Origin: Liolophura sinensis
Lineage: Eukaryota; Mollusca; Polyplacophora; Chitonida; Chitonidae
Assembly: GCF_032854445.1 (NCBI RefSeq)
Contig: NC_088301.1
Span: 6,990,044-7,054,043, forward strand
DNA: 64,000 bases
Direction of reading: 5' to 3'
The notes under the pieces: model-generated
Databases searched by the model: none
The model's input: the letters and a program-made list of their open reading frames with translations, nothing else
What the model was told of the DNA's origin: nothing
Position numbers and translations under genes: made by a program
In this document: positions 12,901-23,822 of the stretch, piece after piece
How positions within the stretch are numbered: the first letter of the stretch is position 1
Layout of the letters: every line of letters begins with the position of its first letter

Positions 12901-15900
12901 CCGGCTTACTTTGTCTAGGATATCCTCTCTGCCAATCACCATGGCACTCTTTCGCTTCAGGAAAGTATTCTGAGATTGTTTACTCAGGGTGTAAGGATTG
13001 TTGGAGGTGGGGAATTCCCCACAGTAATCTATGGATATCCGTTCCTTACAAAAGTCAAGTATCTGCAACAGAGAAAACTGTCATTGTGTAAAAATTCTGA
13101 GAGAGATACGGAGTGCAGAGAATTAAGCTGTAGTTTTATGAAGCTTGCATCTTCAGTGACACAAACAAACCTTTTAACGAACATGTTTGTAATAATAATT
13201 GTATGCTTAAATTCCAGTGAATAAAAGATTTACAGCACTGTGTATGGTGCCAGACTAAAATTACTTCAGCATTTTTCTCCACCTGTACCACTTTATTTAT
13301 TTATTTGATTGGTGTTCTACGCCGTACACAAGAATATTTCACTTATACAACGGCGGCCAGCATTATGGTGGGTGGAAACCGGGCAGAGCCCGGGGGAAAC
13401 CCACGACCATCTGCAGGTTGCTGGCAGACCTTCCCACATAAGGCCGGAGAGGAAGCCAGCATGAGCTGGACTTGAACTCACTGGGTCATTACGCTGCGCT
13501 AGCGTGCTAACGAACTGAGCCACGGAGGCCCCCCTTGTGAATATACCAGGTGCAGTAAATGATCTAAACTTTCACCCATGACAAACTTTCACATGATGCA
13601 TGATTTAAGACAGCTCTGTTGATATTACAAAGGTGTTTTCAGGTCTGTTTGGAGATAGAAGGATACCCTACTGGGAAAATAAGCATTTCAGCACTAAAAG
13701 AAATATTTTACGACATTTACTTGCCTCCAAAAAGTACCAAATTAGGCCGCATGTTTATGCATGTATATGTCTGTAGATGATTCTCTGGGAAAAAACCTTT
13801 CAAGTGGTTTTACATTTCTCATTGTGCAGAAAAAACAGACCTTCTCAGACAAAACATGTAGTACTGTGACGAAAACATATGGATAGTCTCTTATTCATAT
13901 CAGACTGACTCATGTTACCTGGAAGTAATGATGCTATATTGGAAGTGTATTTGTGATTACTTGACTGTACTGCGAATTTCACATCAAATACATGACCTGT
14001 ATAAGAGCAACAACGAAACACGAAAATGGCGCAAAACATTCATAAATAACTGTCGTCTGCAGCTTACCTACACCTGGTGTTAAGTTCTAAAAGAATAATA
14101 CAATACTGCATGAATATTCAGAGGAACTCTCGTATTGGCTGATTGAGCCGGAGATAAACAATCACCACAATTGAACATTAAACCTAGAAATTTATTTGGA
14201 CATTGAACTGTGAGTCTTCCTACATGTCTGATGCATGTCTAATATTTTATTGTTTACGAAATTAAAATATAAGAAGAGTTTCATGGGGTTATTTTTGATA
14301 AAGGTATACGTTGTTGACAACTGATTACAACAACAGTCAAATTTCAATCACTGATTGTCACAGAATTCTGGTGTAAAAATGTACTCAATGTTTGCTTAGA
14401 AATTACAGTTTATGAAACAGGTATATATTGCTGGAGTTTCTATGGTCTTACCTTAATTAGAAGCTATTTAAATGTTTATTTCCGACCGAAATGATTCACA
14501 TCACTTCGTCGTGGTTTGTAAAGCCCGCCAAGATGCTTAGCATTTCGGATTGGAGGCTTTAGAATCTACGATTTTGAAAATTACGAACACGGCTCATGTG
14601 TTATATTGGTATCGTTAGAAAGAGCAGATTTTATAGTATCTGTGTTCTTCAAATTAATATTGAACATAGCACTATTTGATAAAAAAATTACGGGGTTTTT
14701 CTTTATGTTGGCATGGGGAAAATTATGCTATTTCAGCCTTATTGCCTTCACCATCGTAGTAAATTATAGGCAGGGTGTAGTAAGAGGTGAACGCTGCTCA
14801 ATGCACGTCAGCCAATCAAAATGTATTTTTTGGCGATTAGCACCACCTACTCTGTCTGCACGCTATAAAAGGACGCTCATGGCGTCTGGCAGATGGTCAT
14901 GGAGGTCTACGACAGTCAAGACAAGGGCAAAGACAAAGGCAAAGACAAAGGCAAAGGCAAGGCAAGGCAAGATCAAGGCATAGGCAAGATCAAGGCAAAG
15001 GCACAGCGAGTTTGAAGAATACCACAAATGAAGATTCACAGTTACTGAAGTATACAGATGCAAGACACCTATACAACACGACAAGGAATCAGCACATCAT
15101 CAGGGATCGCCGCTCTTCCCAAGAGGAGCCACTCTTGATTGACAGCGGGTGGAGCTTGTGTATATGATCTGGTGGGAGATTTGCTCAATCCAATGGGAGA
15201 TTTGCTATCTTCAGTGTATTATGCAGGAAAGATTTAGTGTTATACTGAAGGAACTGTGACTATATGAGTTAAAGAGTTACTTCTCTTATATTAAAATATA
15301 CCTAAGGGATTATGGTTAGGTAGAAATTCCAGCACATATACCTGTTGTAATATTTTTAAATTGCTAAAGACTGTTCACTGTCTATAGCCGTGTCAACAAG
15401 CCGCCCAGAGTTATTCCCCATGAAACTCTCTCTTACAAATGGTATTGCCAATTCTGAAGGAATATTTGATGATTTGACTGTATATATGTGAATAAATGGA
15501 TTTCACTGTTTAGTGTTCGAACTGAAAAACAAATCTTCGGATCTTCTATTAATGAAATAAGTCATTGGAGTTTTCCTCCAAGAGTTATACTGGAACAATA
15601 CATACTGGGAATGTATTTGCTGTATTAAATAGAGTAACAACATTGAATTAACTATTGGAGTATTGAGAGTAAATCCATATTTCTGTAGTGATGTCTCCAA
15701 TTACTTGAGGTAAATATCGGTCTCCTACGCTACCAAAAATATAAGGCTTTTTACCTCAGAGTCGACAGAGATTAACTGGTGATAAACAGAGAGCAGAGCA
15801 AAACCTGTATTGTTAATCTCTGAAGGTTGCAAGACTGGGTTATTAAAGTGAAATCCGCTACAGTACTTTACTGCATACAATCTCAATTTGACCTGGTTTA

Positions 15901-18900
15901 ACTGAATTCATTGCTATTAGAGGAATCAGAATCATTTTTATGTCACTGTACATGAAATGTATTGTAGAGTCTCACTCTCTTTCTGAAACAATCATCCACT
16001 TCAACCTTCGGCTTCCTCTTCTTACTGTCCAATCCTTTATATCTACAGGAATACTGTAAGAAGCGATTTAGCTGTAATGTAAAAAAGGGTCACACTTCAT
16101 GTATACAGCATTTATACTGTCAATATTTAGACACTTCATATGTTGATGTGTTTTTTTTTCTGAAGGGAGCCCTTGCTTTAGTAATTTCAACACAAATTTT
16201 GCACTCACTTAAGTTAATTATTATAAAGGTTCAGGTGGTGTATGATCCAAAGTTATATGATCCAACTGATGTTGACAGAAACTCTAAATCACTAGCTAAC
16301 ATAATACACCAAAAAGATGAAAACAAGCTTTCCAAGGAAACTTATTTTCCCCATAAATGCAATGCAGAATTGTCCTAAATGCTAGCAAAATTTCTCTATT
16401 ATTGTCGCGTACATGTATATGTCCATCACAATCAGTATTTACATGAAAACGTAGCTTACTGGGAACTTCTTTGTTATTTTGTAGCCCATCTCCTGTAGTC
16501 TGTCAGAAGCTCTTGCACGGTAAGCAAAGTTACATTTTTCCTCCTCTGGAACTGACTCCAGAAAAGTATCACTACGGATCACAAATAATGCTGAAACATA
16601 ACAAATCGACAAAATTTATTATTCAAAATCTGACTCTATCACACTCTACCAAACCAAATGAATCTACATAGGTTTTCTCATTTGATCCAAACTAGATTAT
16701 GACTGTACATAGTAATAATTATGATTATTCCTCTTGTGGCTCAGACATTGCTGGCATCTCACAGTTATGGTAGTCCCTCTCTGCAACTACTAGTTATGCT
16801 TGTGCTGCCTGTCACATTATACAGTCATGATTGTCCTCTCTGTCGCTTTATACAGTCTTGATTTTATGTCCTGTCACTTTATACAGCTACGATTGTCCTC
16901 TCTGTCTCTTAATCATGATTGTCCACCCTGTCACTTTATACAGTCATGACTGAATGCCCTGTCAATGTAAACAGTTATGATTGTCCACACTGTCACTTTA
17001 TACAGTCATGGCTGTCCTTTGTTACTTTATATACTTATGAGTTACTTTTTACTGGGTGTGCCCAGTTACTTTATAGTCACGATTGTTCTGTGTCACTTTA
17101 TAGTCATGATTGTCCTCTCTGTAATATTATACAGTCATGATTGTCCTTTCTATCACATTATAGTCATGATTATTCTCTGTCACTTTATAGAGCTACGATT
17201 GTCCTCTCTGTCTTAATCATGATTGTCCACCCTGTCACATTAAACAGTCATGACTGCCTGCCCTGTCACTTTATACAGTTATGAATGTCCACACCGTCAC
17301 TTTATACAGTCATGACTGTCCTTTGTTACTTTATATACTTATGACTGTGTGCCCAGTTACTTTATAGTCACGATTGTTCTTTGTGTCACTTTATAGTCAT
17401 GATTATCCTCTCTGTCATATTATACAGTCGTGATTGTCCTTTCTATCACTTTATCCAGTCATGACTGCCCTCTGTCACTTTATACAGCTACGATTGTCCG
17501 CTTTGTCTCTTAATCATGGTTGTCCACCCTGTCACATTAAACAGTCATGACTGCCTGCCCTGTCACTTTATACAGTTATGATTGTGCTCTCTGTCACTTT
17601 ATAAATTGTTAAAAACCAAGCACTCATTCACTCTGCCACTGTATACAGTTCTGATTGTCCTCTCTATCACTTTATAGTTATGATTATCCTCTCTGTCACT
17701 TTATACAGCCACGATTGCCCACTGTCACTTTATGGTCATGACTGTCCCCTCTGTAACATTATACAGTCATGATTGTCCCCTCTGTAGCATTATACAGTCA
17801 TGACTGTATGCCCTGTGACTTTAGAGTCATGATTTTTCTCTCTGTCATTTTATGTAGTCATGATTGTTCTCTCTGTCACATTATACAGTCATGATTGTCC
17901 TGTCTGTCATTTTAAAGTCACGATTGCCCTGTCACTTTAGACGGTCATGATTGCCCTCTCTGTCACTTTATACAGTCATGATTGTCCTCTCTGTCATTTT
18001 ATATAGTCACGATTGTCTTCTGTCACATTATAGTCATGATTATTCTCTGTCACTTTATAGTCATGATTGCTCTCTGTGAATTTACAATCACGACTGCCCT
18101 CTCTGTCACCTTACACAGTCATGATTGTCCTCTGTCACTTTATACAGTCACAATTGTCCTCTCTGTAACTTTATACAGTCATTCAATCATGACTGTCCTC
18201 CCTGTGACTTTATACAATTATAATTGTCCTCCGAGTGACTCACAGATAATATGATCAGTGACTTACAGTCATGATAGTCCTCTCTGTCACTTTATACAGT
18301 CACGATTGTCCTGTCTGTCATTTTATATAGTTATTCAATCATGACTGTCCTCCCTGTGACTCACTGATAATATGATCAGTGACTTACAGTCATGATAGTC
18401 CTCTCTGTCACTTTATACAGTCACGATTGTCCTGTCTGTCATTTCATACAGTCATTCAATCATGACTGTCCTCCCTGTGACTCACTGATAATATGATCAG
18501 TAACTTACAGTTATGATTGTCCTCCCTATAAGCGCCGTACATGACCTCCAAGTCTTCGACCAGCAGACCGTATGCTTCCAGGAAATCCTCCACCATTTCG
18601 TCGTCATATTCTCCCCACATGGGTATCCAGCCCAGGGATTCACTGCATGGAGAAGGCAAGGAATGCACATTACCAGACTAGTCTAGGATACAGAAAACAC
18701 TACTATACATGTATGTATATATGACTCTCCAATAATAGTTTGTAGTTTATTGGCACAGGATACTTCACATGCCATGATGTTGAGAAAGAAACAATTTGTT
18801 TCAAGACAACTGGAGCTCAGCTGGATGATGTCATAATACATGTACACAAGTAAACTTTGGCTTTCCTACGTTACACAACAATAAGACGCGATGTGACACA

Positions 18901-20951
18901 AATCACTGGGTCCAATGTCACATTCTATATATGTCGGTGCCGGGCCACAGCTATAAAAATCAATCCTTAATTTGTTCAGATACACAAAATCATATGATAT
19001 CGTCAAATTATAAATATCAAATAGAATATTGAACAGTGAATGTGAAATACCGTAAATGTTGCTCTTGTGAAAGCTGGAAATGATAACGCACTCAACACTT
19101 GTCATTTATGCTTCTCAATAGCAAAAATAATACCTTTAATCAGCAATATCCTTGTAATAAGTCAAAAGCTTAACAGCTCCATTTAAACTTAATGGCTCAT
19201 GTCACTTATGCAATCTTATATCCAATTTGCACTACTTACTGATGAGTATTGTGTGGCTCCTTCTATCTGGCAGTACATACCTGGTTAAGTTAATAAATAG
19301 TGGCATAACGTTGTTGTAATAGCAGTTTTCTATAGCAGTCTGTATTTTCTCCAAATCAGTCATGTCACGTTTGTCTGGATGACGACCTCCCTGTAACATA
19401 AGGGTAAAGACTGCAGGACTTACGTAAGTACACATACAATATACTTTGGCTTCACTCACCTAACGGCCATTTCAATGTAGAAATTCAATTCTTATTTGTT
19501 TCTCCTGGACTGATGCATGTAAGCCTATATGTAATTCACAGGCTTTTTATGCAAGTGTAAAAACAAAATAAAATTTAACAGCCTTTTTAATTTCAAATGC
19601 TTTTTATTTACTTTGGCAACTACTAAGTCTGGCCTACTTTCCCACACATGACATACACACCACACAAATAATGGAAGACAAATGGTCTTTAACCATGAGA
19701 AGACTTCACCAACAGCCACATGAGCTTTGTTAATCATTTATGGTGACCAAAGCCCCACAAGCAGATCTACAGGTAAATCTAGACTAGTACTGTGTTGAAT
19801 GTAATGTGTACATTTTGAGCTTCAACATTGTGACATCATAGTCCCTTAGTGGCATAAGGTATACATAAGTGCTTTATAACACATTGAGGTGAATCAGAAT
19901 ATTTTAACATAGTCCAGTACATATAATAGTTAACAGTATTCATAATCAAAGACTTTTATTTCCTAAAATATTTACTTGTATTCAGTGTCAACCATTGGGT
20001 ATCTGTGATCATATCTTAGACTGAAAGCAGAAGCATGAAAATCGTCAACACTCAAACTCACCCATTTCACAGAGCATTCCTGCAGTCTGACCTTCTTTGT
20101 TTCACACCAAGCCTTGAGATCTGGTAGAACCTACAAGCCATGATAGCAGAATTACCTTTTTAATTTGCATGATTATCTCAACACAATTCCCTCGTTTTAA
20201 CAAATCATTAGCATGGGATTTGAAAAGACTGAAATAATTTGAAAACAATGTCAAAGGCCAAGAAATTACATGTTCATACCCCAGTCAATACCAAAACACT
20301 GATGAAGACTTACGCATGGGCAGAATACTATTGATCTATCAACTACAAAATGTTAACTGATATATGAGCTTTACATGGAGAGGAGCATGTAAAGGGTAAT
20401 CTATATGTACACAAGAGCACTCTTTAATAATTGCTGATCTATTTACTTGCTGATTGTTGTCTAACGCCCTGCAAAGCAGCATACTCAAGAAACTTTCACT
20501 CCATATATGACAGCATTCTGTTTTCTGGCTAGATGAAAACAGTATGCCCAGGTTGATTTGATTCCTGGTGAAAGCTATTCAGATGTCATGACGTCATAGA
20601 TAGATTTAACATCTGTACCCAGTGAGTGGGACATCTGGCTGGCCTACTTGTAACAATACTAATTATGACTTACCAAATGCGTGTTCTTGATTGACAGTTC
20701 GGAAAGGTCTATTGTCACTAGACTCCACAAAAATTGAAACGGGGGAGATTTAAACATTCATGTGCACTTGGGGAAAGTCCTCAGAACTCACCTGCTTACG
20801 TAACACCTCCCTCTCACTAAAGAAGTCATCATTATACGAGGTGATGAACAGCTTTACAGTCCGCCAATTCTCCTTCGATGGCCGATGTCTGTTTTTAGGA
20901 CTGTTTTTGGACAAACTTTGTTCAGGGAGAGCACAGGCCATATTGCAAATG
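925..20951 (-). CDS. NACHT/TPR protein, nephrocystin-3/TTC41-like (3' partial)
   Basis: Nineteen coding exons on the minus strand join in a single frame (851 codons): 20792-20941, 20062-20130, 19281-19390, 18509-18642, 16460-16590, 15976-16053, 12910-13062, 11204-11340, 10855-10966, 9713-9820, 8652-8825, 8027-8214, 6955-7124, 5796-5967, 3533-3659, 2621-2749, 1828-1946, 1245-1377 and 925-1083. The start ATG at 20941 lies 10 bases inside an exon whose acceptor is at 20952-20953, so an upstream non-coding exon is expected. Residues 1-200 resemble the N-terminal domain of such NTPases (LFITSYNDDFFSEREVL, then WIPMWGEY). A NACHT module follows: Walker A GGPGSGKSS near residue 293, HFVGAVPGST, Walker B LIIFVDALNQ near residue 390, and ENPLWLSVACEEIR. 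The C-terminal part (YPYHLVCLED, then helical TPR-like pairs such as GKYLEALELLKTAMKIEE) continues off the left edge. Such proteins are ATP/GTP-driven scaffolds. I recognise the architecture, but not whether it is an NPHP3, TTC41 or other ortholog. The last exon (925-1083) has a weak acceptor and is the least certain. Confidence 0.85.
1358..1735. repeat. 67-bp minisatellite copying an exon acceptor
   Basis: About five and a half 67-bp units, with the CCTGCTTG-like landmark at 1365, 1432, 1499, 1566, 1633 and 1698. The first copy is the true 5' end of the exon 1245-1377. Each later copy repeats, on the minus strand, an acceptor-like stretch plus about 20 exon bases (ACAAGCAGG then AAGTACC). 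The overlapping open frames are products of this periodicity. Confidence 0.8.
2804..3010 (-). mobile_element. Diverged SINE-related copy
   Basis: On the plus strand it starts with the TTTATTTATCTGATTG tail, followed by ACTCAAGACCTTTCC and ATGATGGCAG. This is the 3' half of a SINE related to, but distinct from, the main SINE family of the window, in inverted orientation within an intron of the NACHT/TPR gene. No clean target-site duplication was found. Confidence 0.5.
3650..5260. repeat. 105-bp minisatellite copying an exon acceptor
   Basis: About fifteen copies of a unit mostly 105 bp long; some are shortened. The first copy is the true 5' end of the exon 3533-3659. Each unit repeats on the minus strand the acceptor (CATATTGCAG) and about 10 exon bases (GTACTTCCAG). 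Because 105 is divisible by three, long open frames run through the array with a 35-residue period containing YFQMAQGANESS. The true exon diverges after YFQ (YFQKPEDAG), so these frames are not a known part of the protein. Confidence 0.9.
6553..6636 (-). mobile_element. Internally deleted SINE copy
   Basis: The TTTATTTATTAG tail and TACGCCATACTCAAGAA join directly to CCCACAACCATCCACAGGTT, skipping the centre of the element. It lies in an intron of the NACHT/TPR gene in inverted orientation. Confidence 0.6.
8950..9160 (-). repeat. Dimeric tRNA-related repeat
   Basis: Two consecutive similar units about 102 bp apart share CCTGACAAACC, CATGACT, TTAATAG and ATCAACAGCTGGATTT. On the minus strand the second unit has a B-box-like GGGTTCAAATCC followed by AGCTGTTGAT. 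This is probably a tRNA-derived SINE fragment in a dimeric arrangement, distinct from the main SINE. It is intronic. Confidence 0.45.
9811..10650. repeat. 45-bp minisatellite copying an exon acceptor
   Basis: About 18 copies of a 45-bp unit (CTGGACTACTGTGCCC, AAAACAGAGCAGATAAACAC, ATGTAAACA). It starts at the 5' end of the exon 9713-9820 (ACTGGACTCCTGCACAC, read on the plus strand), so every unit includes a copy of the acceptor region and about nine exon bases. The 45-bp period gives long shadow open frames in several frames. A short SINE-tail-like piece (TTTGATTGGTGTTTTACAG) interrupts it near 10050. Confidence 0.88.
11485..11993. mobile_element. MITE-like DNA element, copy 1
   Basis: The sequence is similar along its whole length to 25381-25874. 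The ends are inverted: AGAGCTACTCCAGTG at the left and the complement of ACTGAAGTAGCACTT at the right. Shared internal blocks include AAGACCT then TATGTCTTAAAA, TCTGTCGTTTCCAATTT and CATCTGCCTGAT. There is no coding capacity, so it is a non-autonomous DNA transposon. It lies between the NACHT exon 11204-11340 and the exon 12910-13062. Confidence 0.75.
12149..12301 (-). mobile_element. 5'-truncated SINE with target-site duplication
   Basis: The element is flanked by an 11-bp direct repeat, TGCAAGCTGTA, at 12138-12148 and 12302-12312. On the plus strand it starts with the TTTATTTATTTGATTG tail and reaches the CATCCGCAGGTTGCTG core, but lacks the tRNA head. Confidence 0.85.
12657..12760. mobile_element. 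Short palindromic MITE
   Basis: A 104-bp imperfect palindrome: CAGGGCCTGGCTTCACAAAG at the left, and at the right the complement of CTTCGTGAAACTGGGCCCTG. The inverted similarity extends about 35 bp inward (TTAACATTA on both sides). Related GGCC(C)AGTTTCAC motifs appear near 51555 and elsewhere. Confidence 0.7.
13292..13533 (-). mobile_element. Near full-length tRNA-headed SINE
   Basis: On the plus strand it runs from the TTTATTTATTTATTTG tail through CGGCGGCCAGCATTATGG, CATCTGCAGGTTGCTGGCAG and TGAGCTGGACTTGAACTCA (B-box complement) to GAGCCACGGAGGCCCC (start of the tRNA-like head). The short open frame on the minus strand is SINE sequence. Confidence 0.85.
14812..15496 (+). promoter_or_regulatory. 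Promoter-like segment, possible solo LTR
   Basis: Within the large intron 13063-15975 (minus-strand gene) the plus strand shows CCAAT at 14812-14816 and TATAAAA at 14864-14870, then an A/G-rich stretch with repeated GGCAAAGACAAA, and AATAAA near 15490. This order (CCAAT, TATA, then a polyadenylation signal some 600 bp later, with no long ORF) would fit a solo LTR or a short non-coding unit. I found no clear LTR ends or target-site duplication, so this is tentative. Confidence 0.3.
16750..18530. repeat. 31-bp minisatellite copying an exon donor
   Basis: About 1.8 kb of degenerate copies of a unit near 31 bp (TCACTTTATACAGTCATGAT then TGTCCTCTCTG). It reaches the 3' end of the exon 18509-18642, whose final bases (GGAGGACAATCATAACT, minus strand) match the unit (GAGGACAATCATGACT), so the units are copies of the donor junction. 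In the array the donor GTAAGT has mostly become GTATAA. Near 18230-18500 a larger block of about 120 bp is also repeated. Confidence 0.85.
20439..20600 (-). mobile_element. Diverged SINE-related copy
   Basis: On the plus strand: TATTTACTTGCTGATTGTTG, then CATACTCAAGAAACTTTCAC and ATGACAGCATTCTG. It resembles the copy at 2804-3010 more than the main SINE family, and is intronic. Confidence 0.45.
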
Positions 20952-23788
20952 CTGAAAAATACAGAAATGTGACAAATAAAATCTGATTATTATTCAGCCT
21001 GCTAACACCTTAATACAAACATCTAAAACAGTTACAAAATTGGACTAGTGGATGGCAACTATAACTGTCTTCTGACTATCTTCAGCACTGCAATCCTTAC
21101 TTAATGTATCCATATATGATATGTTATAGGACACCTAATGATAAAAACATTTTATATATATATACATATGTACATTTCAAAAGTATAAAAAAAACCTCCA
21201 GTTCTAAAGCCCTGTATACAGCAAGTACACATACGTGTAATTTTATATTGACTGAACAAATATTATTAATATTTCATGCATAAAAGTATACACCTTTCAC
21301 TAAGGCTCACACACTTTATGATTATGTTATACATTATAAAATAATCATAAATATCATAAAGCCTTTTTAATGAAAAGAGTTGTCTGACTACAGATCAACA
21401 TATAGATACAATGCTTAATGCCAATGTAGTTAAGAGGCAAAAAAAATAAAATCGATACAGTTATTATGATTTATGATACGGCTATATGGCCATAAATCTT
21501 TTCTATAGAGTAGGGGCACATGGTGGCAGTGCAGCGAGTGCGGAAAGCAGGTCTTTAGGTTGATGTAGAAAGGTGGTTTATTTACACTAGACTTCTTCCA
21601 TAACAGAGACAGTTAGTGTGGATCTTCGTTGAGTACGAATGTAACACTCTTAGACTTAAGACTCCAACGATCCGAGGGCAGTATAAGAAAAGGAGATGGA
21701 GTCTTTCGGGGCTAATGGTCTAGATGACTAGTAAACTTAAATCTAGTCCCATATATTTTACACCTCCACAGGGTTCCAAACTCTACAGCAATCAACTTGG
21801 AAGCTTAGTCTTTTCGCACTTCGGAAAGGAACTTGGACAACTGTCAAATATGAAATGAAATGAAGCATACCCAAGTCAAAGAACCACAAGTCAGTTTATG
21901 ACAGTCAAATTATTACTCAAAATAAACCTTCTTACTACCAATTTTACCTTATTTTAAGCACCAAATACCGGTCATCCAAGTTAAATATTGTAGACGACGG
22001 CTATGTTCTGACAAAAATGTTTGTGTATATTTCCTTCTCAGCATTACACTGCAATGACATTTTGCAGCCATTTATCTCCGCAGTGTGATACGGAAGACGC
22101 CTTCTTTGCAGAAGAGCTACAATTTTCTGGTTATATTAAATACAAAAAATGACAAGGAATGTCAAACATCTGTGAAAGAATAGTAAAAAACAAATAACCC
22201 TGAGTGTATTCAATTTTAAATACAGTTAGATTATGTAAATAATTGTAAAATCGACAGGTTTGTTGGCTCTCCTCGCTGTTTCCAGGGAGGTAATCTATGT
22301 TTGACTATCCCAGAATGCAGCGGTGGCATTCCTCTTCACAACCGCTTGCAGACGAACTACTGGACAGAGGGAGTTTGTCACAAAACTAAGAGGATTTGAA
22401 AAACCTGTAAAATGTGGGTATTGGATCTGTTAAAATTTAGTGTGTGTGGAACTCGTCTGTTTGCGTATTTTTTATTCTGTTTTTCATTTGAAACCACTGT
22501 CATGTTCTGGTGACACTGAATGTGAGGTTTGTGAGAGAGCTCGATGGGGCTATGTTTCTACATAAACATAGACCAAAAGAGCAATATGTTCACCAGACTA
22601 GCCAGTATAGGTTTTACACTATATTACATGTATACTCATACTGATATCAAGTCATTTCTCACCCAAGTCATTGATTTTGTTCCTAAGTCATTTCATACCA
22701 TGTAAATTCATGTTGTACCCAAACCACTTTGCACCTACAGGTACATGTAGTCAGTTCGCACCAAACTACCCGATTTCGTTCCCAGGTCATGCAAGCTACC
22801 AAGCCGTAGTCGTATGCAATATGACTCGTTGTTTTATAGTTCTGATTTGACAGAGTCATAATTGTATAGTATTGCCAAACCATCCACTTCAAAACATATT
22901 TATTTGGGAGTCAGGTGCTCAGTCATAGTACATGTGTGGATTGTGTAGACCATTCTGACTTTTTCAATGGATAAGAATAAAAGGAGACTTGGAGGTATAC
23001 AACTATATGGCTCTATGGTATGTGGAAATAATACTTAGTACTAAAATATGTTACTTTCTTGGTTTGCATCAGCTTGTCATTTACTACATCTACTTGTATG
23101 TTGGGCTTCATTTGTTTACATGTGCTAGATTTTGTTGCTGTGATGATTGTGATGGAATCGAAGTGTATTGTAAGTGACATCAGTCAAATGTATCAAAGGT
23201 CATCAATGGTCAGACAAAAAATATGCGAGGAGGATATATCGAAAACCAATTTTTAGCTCTATTTATTTACAGACTTCATTTGCCAGGTTGATAGCAGGAT
23301 TATTAGATTATGTATCCATTGTTGTGTGAATGTTAGCATTCTGGTCATAAAGGTAATGAAGCAATCAGTCACAAAAATTGTGTTGATAACTCCATTTGAA
23401 ACTGCATGTGCACCTGATATAAGTGAAATATCATTCACTAATACTATTATGACAACACTAGTTTAAGGTGATTCCCTTTCAATGGCTGGAACACACTAGG
23501 TGCAAATTCAAAACTGGCCATGGACAGGACATTTGTAGATTTCCTGCTGTCAGTGTTCTTGGGGTGTTAATGAGAGCTGTCTAATATTAATGGAAGATAA
23601 CTACCAGGATTTGCTGAAAAAGTATGACTTCACGTCTCATAGGTGTCTACCTCATTTATCAAATACTATTTATGGTATTCAACCTTCATTATAGGTGCAG
23701 TATCCTATATTTATCCTGTCCTGGACATGTTGAGCTATTTGTGACTTACCACTCTTTCATTTCATTATGGCTTTTATGCTTGCTTCAG
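20952..23788. promoter_or_regulatory. Divergent intergenic region, NACHT/TPR gene and IFT74
   Basis: This separates the ATG-containing exons of two divergent genes and should hold both promoters and their 5' non-coding exons, which cannot be placed precisely. A plausible IFT74 first exon ends near 22408 (AAAACCT then GTAAAA). At 22308-22319 lies TCCCAGAATGCA, matching the core of ZNF143/Staf promoter sites. I found no convincing RFX X-box. The rest, including a moderately unusual segment at about 21500-21880, is unassigned AT-rich DNA. Confidence 0.45.
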
Positions 23789-23822
23789 GAGTGTCCCTCC
23801 CAGTGCAGCAGGAAACCGTCCA

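Noticed and set aside
14606-14983. 125-residue frame ending in Lys/Ala repeats as a gene
   Set aside because: It crosses the CCAAT/TATA segment and a simple GGCAAAGACAAA repeat; it has no family similarity or splice support.
22270-22300. RFX X-box in the IFT74 promoter (GTTTCCAGGGAGG)
   Set aside because: Only the left half fits; the right half does not match the consensus.
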